64,000 nucleotides of DNA from Saccharopolyspora erythraea (GTDB lineage Bacteria; Actinomycetota; Actinomycetes; Mycobacteriales; Pseudonocardiaceae): NCBI RefSeq assembly GCF_018141105.1, contig NZ_CP054839.1, forward strand, positions 6,947,411-7,011,410. Direction: 5' to 3'. Made by a program: the position numbers and the translations under genes. The notes under the pieces are model-generated. The model ran no database searches and had not been told where the DNA came from. It worked only from the letters and a program-made list of their open reading frames with translations. This document shows, piece by piece, positions 63,698 to 64,000 of the stretch (positions within the stretch are counted from its first letter, which is position 1; every line of letters begins with the position of its first letter).

Positions 63698-64000
63698 TCA
63701 GCCGAAGATGATGTTGAGCAGAATGGTGATCACCAGCACGATCCCGGCGAGCAGGCCCGGCCTGCGGTACCAGCCGGCGTCCTCACCGCTGGTGGAGGCA
63801 GTGCGGGCCGCCTTCGGCGTCAGCGAGTACACCAGCCCCACCAGCTCGGTGTCGGACTTCGGCCGGGTCGCCATGCTGACCAGCACGCTGACCACGATGT
63901 CGACGACGAACGCCGCACCTGCGCCCACGAAGCTCGCGCCCTGGCCCGGGAGGTCGAGCACGCCGCCCTCGGACAGCCCGAACACGGTCACCGCCGCCAG
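63698..64000 (-). CDS. Sodium:solute symporter, C-terminal part
   Basis: 101 codons of the 3' end; the gene continues past the window. Contains two membrane helices and the end motif RPKSDTELVGLVYSLTPK, then WYRRPGLLAGIVLVITILLNIIF, a pattern of the SSS family (MctP-like monocarboxylate/amino-acid symporters). Substrate cannot be told from the fragment. Confidence 0.75.
   Translation of the reverse strand: MAAVTVFGLSEGGVLDLPGQGASFVGAGAAFVVDIVVSVLVSMATRPKSDTELVGLVYSLTPKAARTASTSGEDAGWYRRPGLLAGIVLVITILLNIIFG

Overview
High-GC (about 70%) actinobacterial chromosome. Codon usage, GTG/TTG starts, leaderless promoters, a Scr1-type HTH regulator with a DUF397 partner, and neighbourhoods shared with Mycobacterium tuberculosis point to Pseudonocardiales, most likely Saccharopolyspora or a close relative. 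The genus is an inference. About 63 protein genes are packed with short gaps. I see no rRNA, tRNA, IS element or CRISPR array. The first gene and the last gene are cut by the window edges.

Region 1 (1-21 kb) follows the order of M. tuberculosis Rv3026c-Rv3041c: lipid acyltransferase and GNAT acyltransferase, etfA/etfB, GH57 branching enzyme and GT4 glucosyltransferase (the core pair for intracellular polymethylated glucan), hexapeptide acetyltransferase, THUMP-like methyltransferase, a second methyltransferase, enoyl-CoA hydratase, and an ABC ATPase. Inserted are a LysE exporter, a macrolide-type glycosyltransferase, RNase HI, a DegV protein fused translationally to the GH57 gene, a phenolic acid decarboxylase with divergent MarR, and HrpA helicase. 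A cysteine dioxygenase-rhodanese operon ends the region. It is preceded by a 23-residue leader peptide ending in Cys-Arg that was not previously obvious.

Region 2 (21-33 kb) is more accessory: a frameshifted Scr1-family regulator plus DUF397, degenerate 53-56 bp repeats, a membrane protein that looks like an M50 site-2 protease with its zinc ligands lost and a TPR-like tail, a TetR/CPBP divergent pair, glycogen phosphorylase, two tandem lipoprotein zinc metallopeptidases, a thioredoxin-TPR protein and a small secreted protein.

Region 3 (33-43 kb) centres on a sugar locus: a Tat-exported GH47 alpha-mannosidase divergent from lacI-manA-ABC transporter (ATPase, permease, binding lipoprotein). 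Three near-identical GACAAC(G/C)T-type palindromes lie in the divergent promoter region. Together they suggest export of a mannosidase, import of the released sugar and entry through mannose-6-phosphate isomerase.

Region 4 (43-64 kb) has a solo AAA ATPase, a stand-alone TipAS drug-binding domain, DinB, thiolase and methylmalonyl-CoA epimerase, TetR, an SPW membrane protein, a DivIVA-like coiled-coil protein with about fifteen 11-residue repeats, two alpha/beta hydrolases, DUF3558-like lipoproteins, a complete PTS-type dihydroxyacetone kinase operon (dhaK-dhaL-dhaM-HPr), an aldehyde dehydrogenase and the end of a sodium:solute symporter operon. Convergent gene pairs are separated by strong hairpins, several of them bidirectional terminators.
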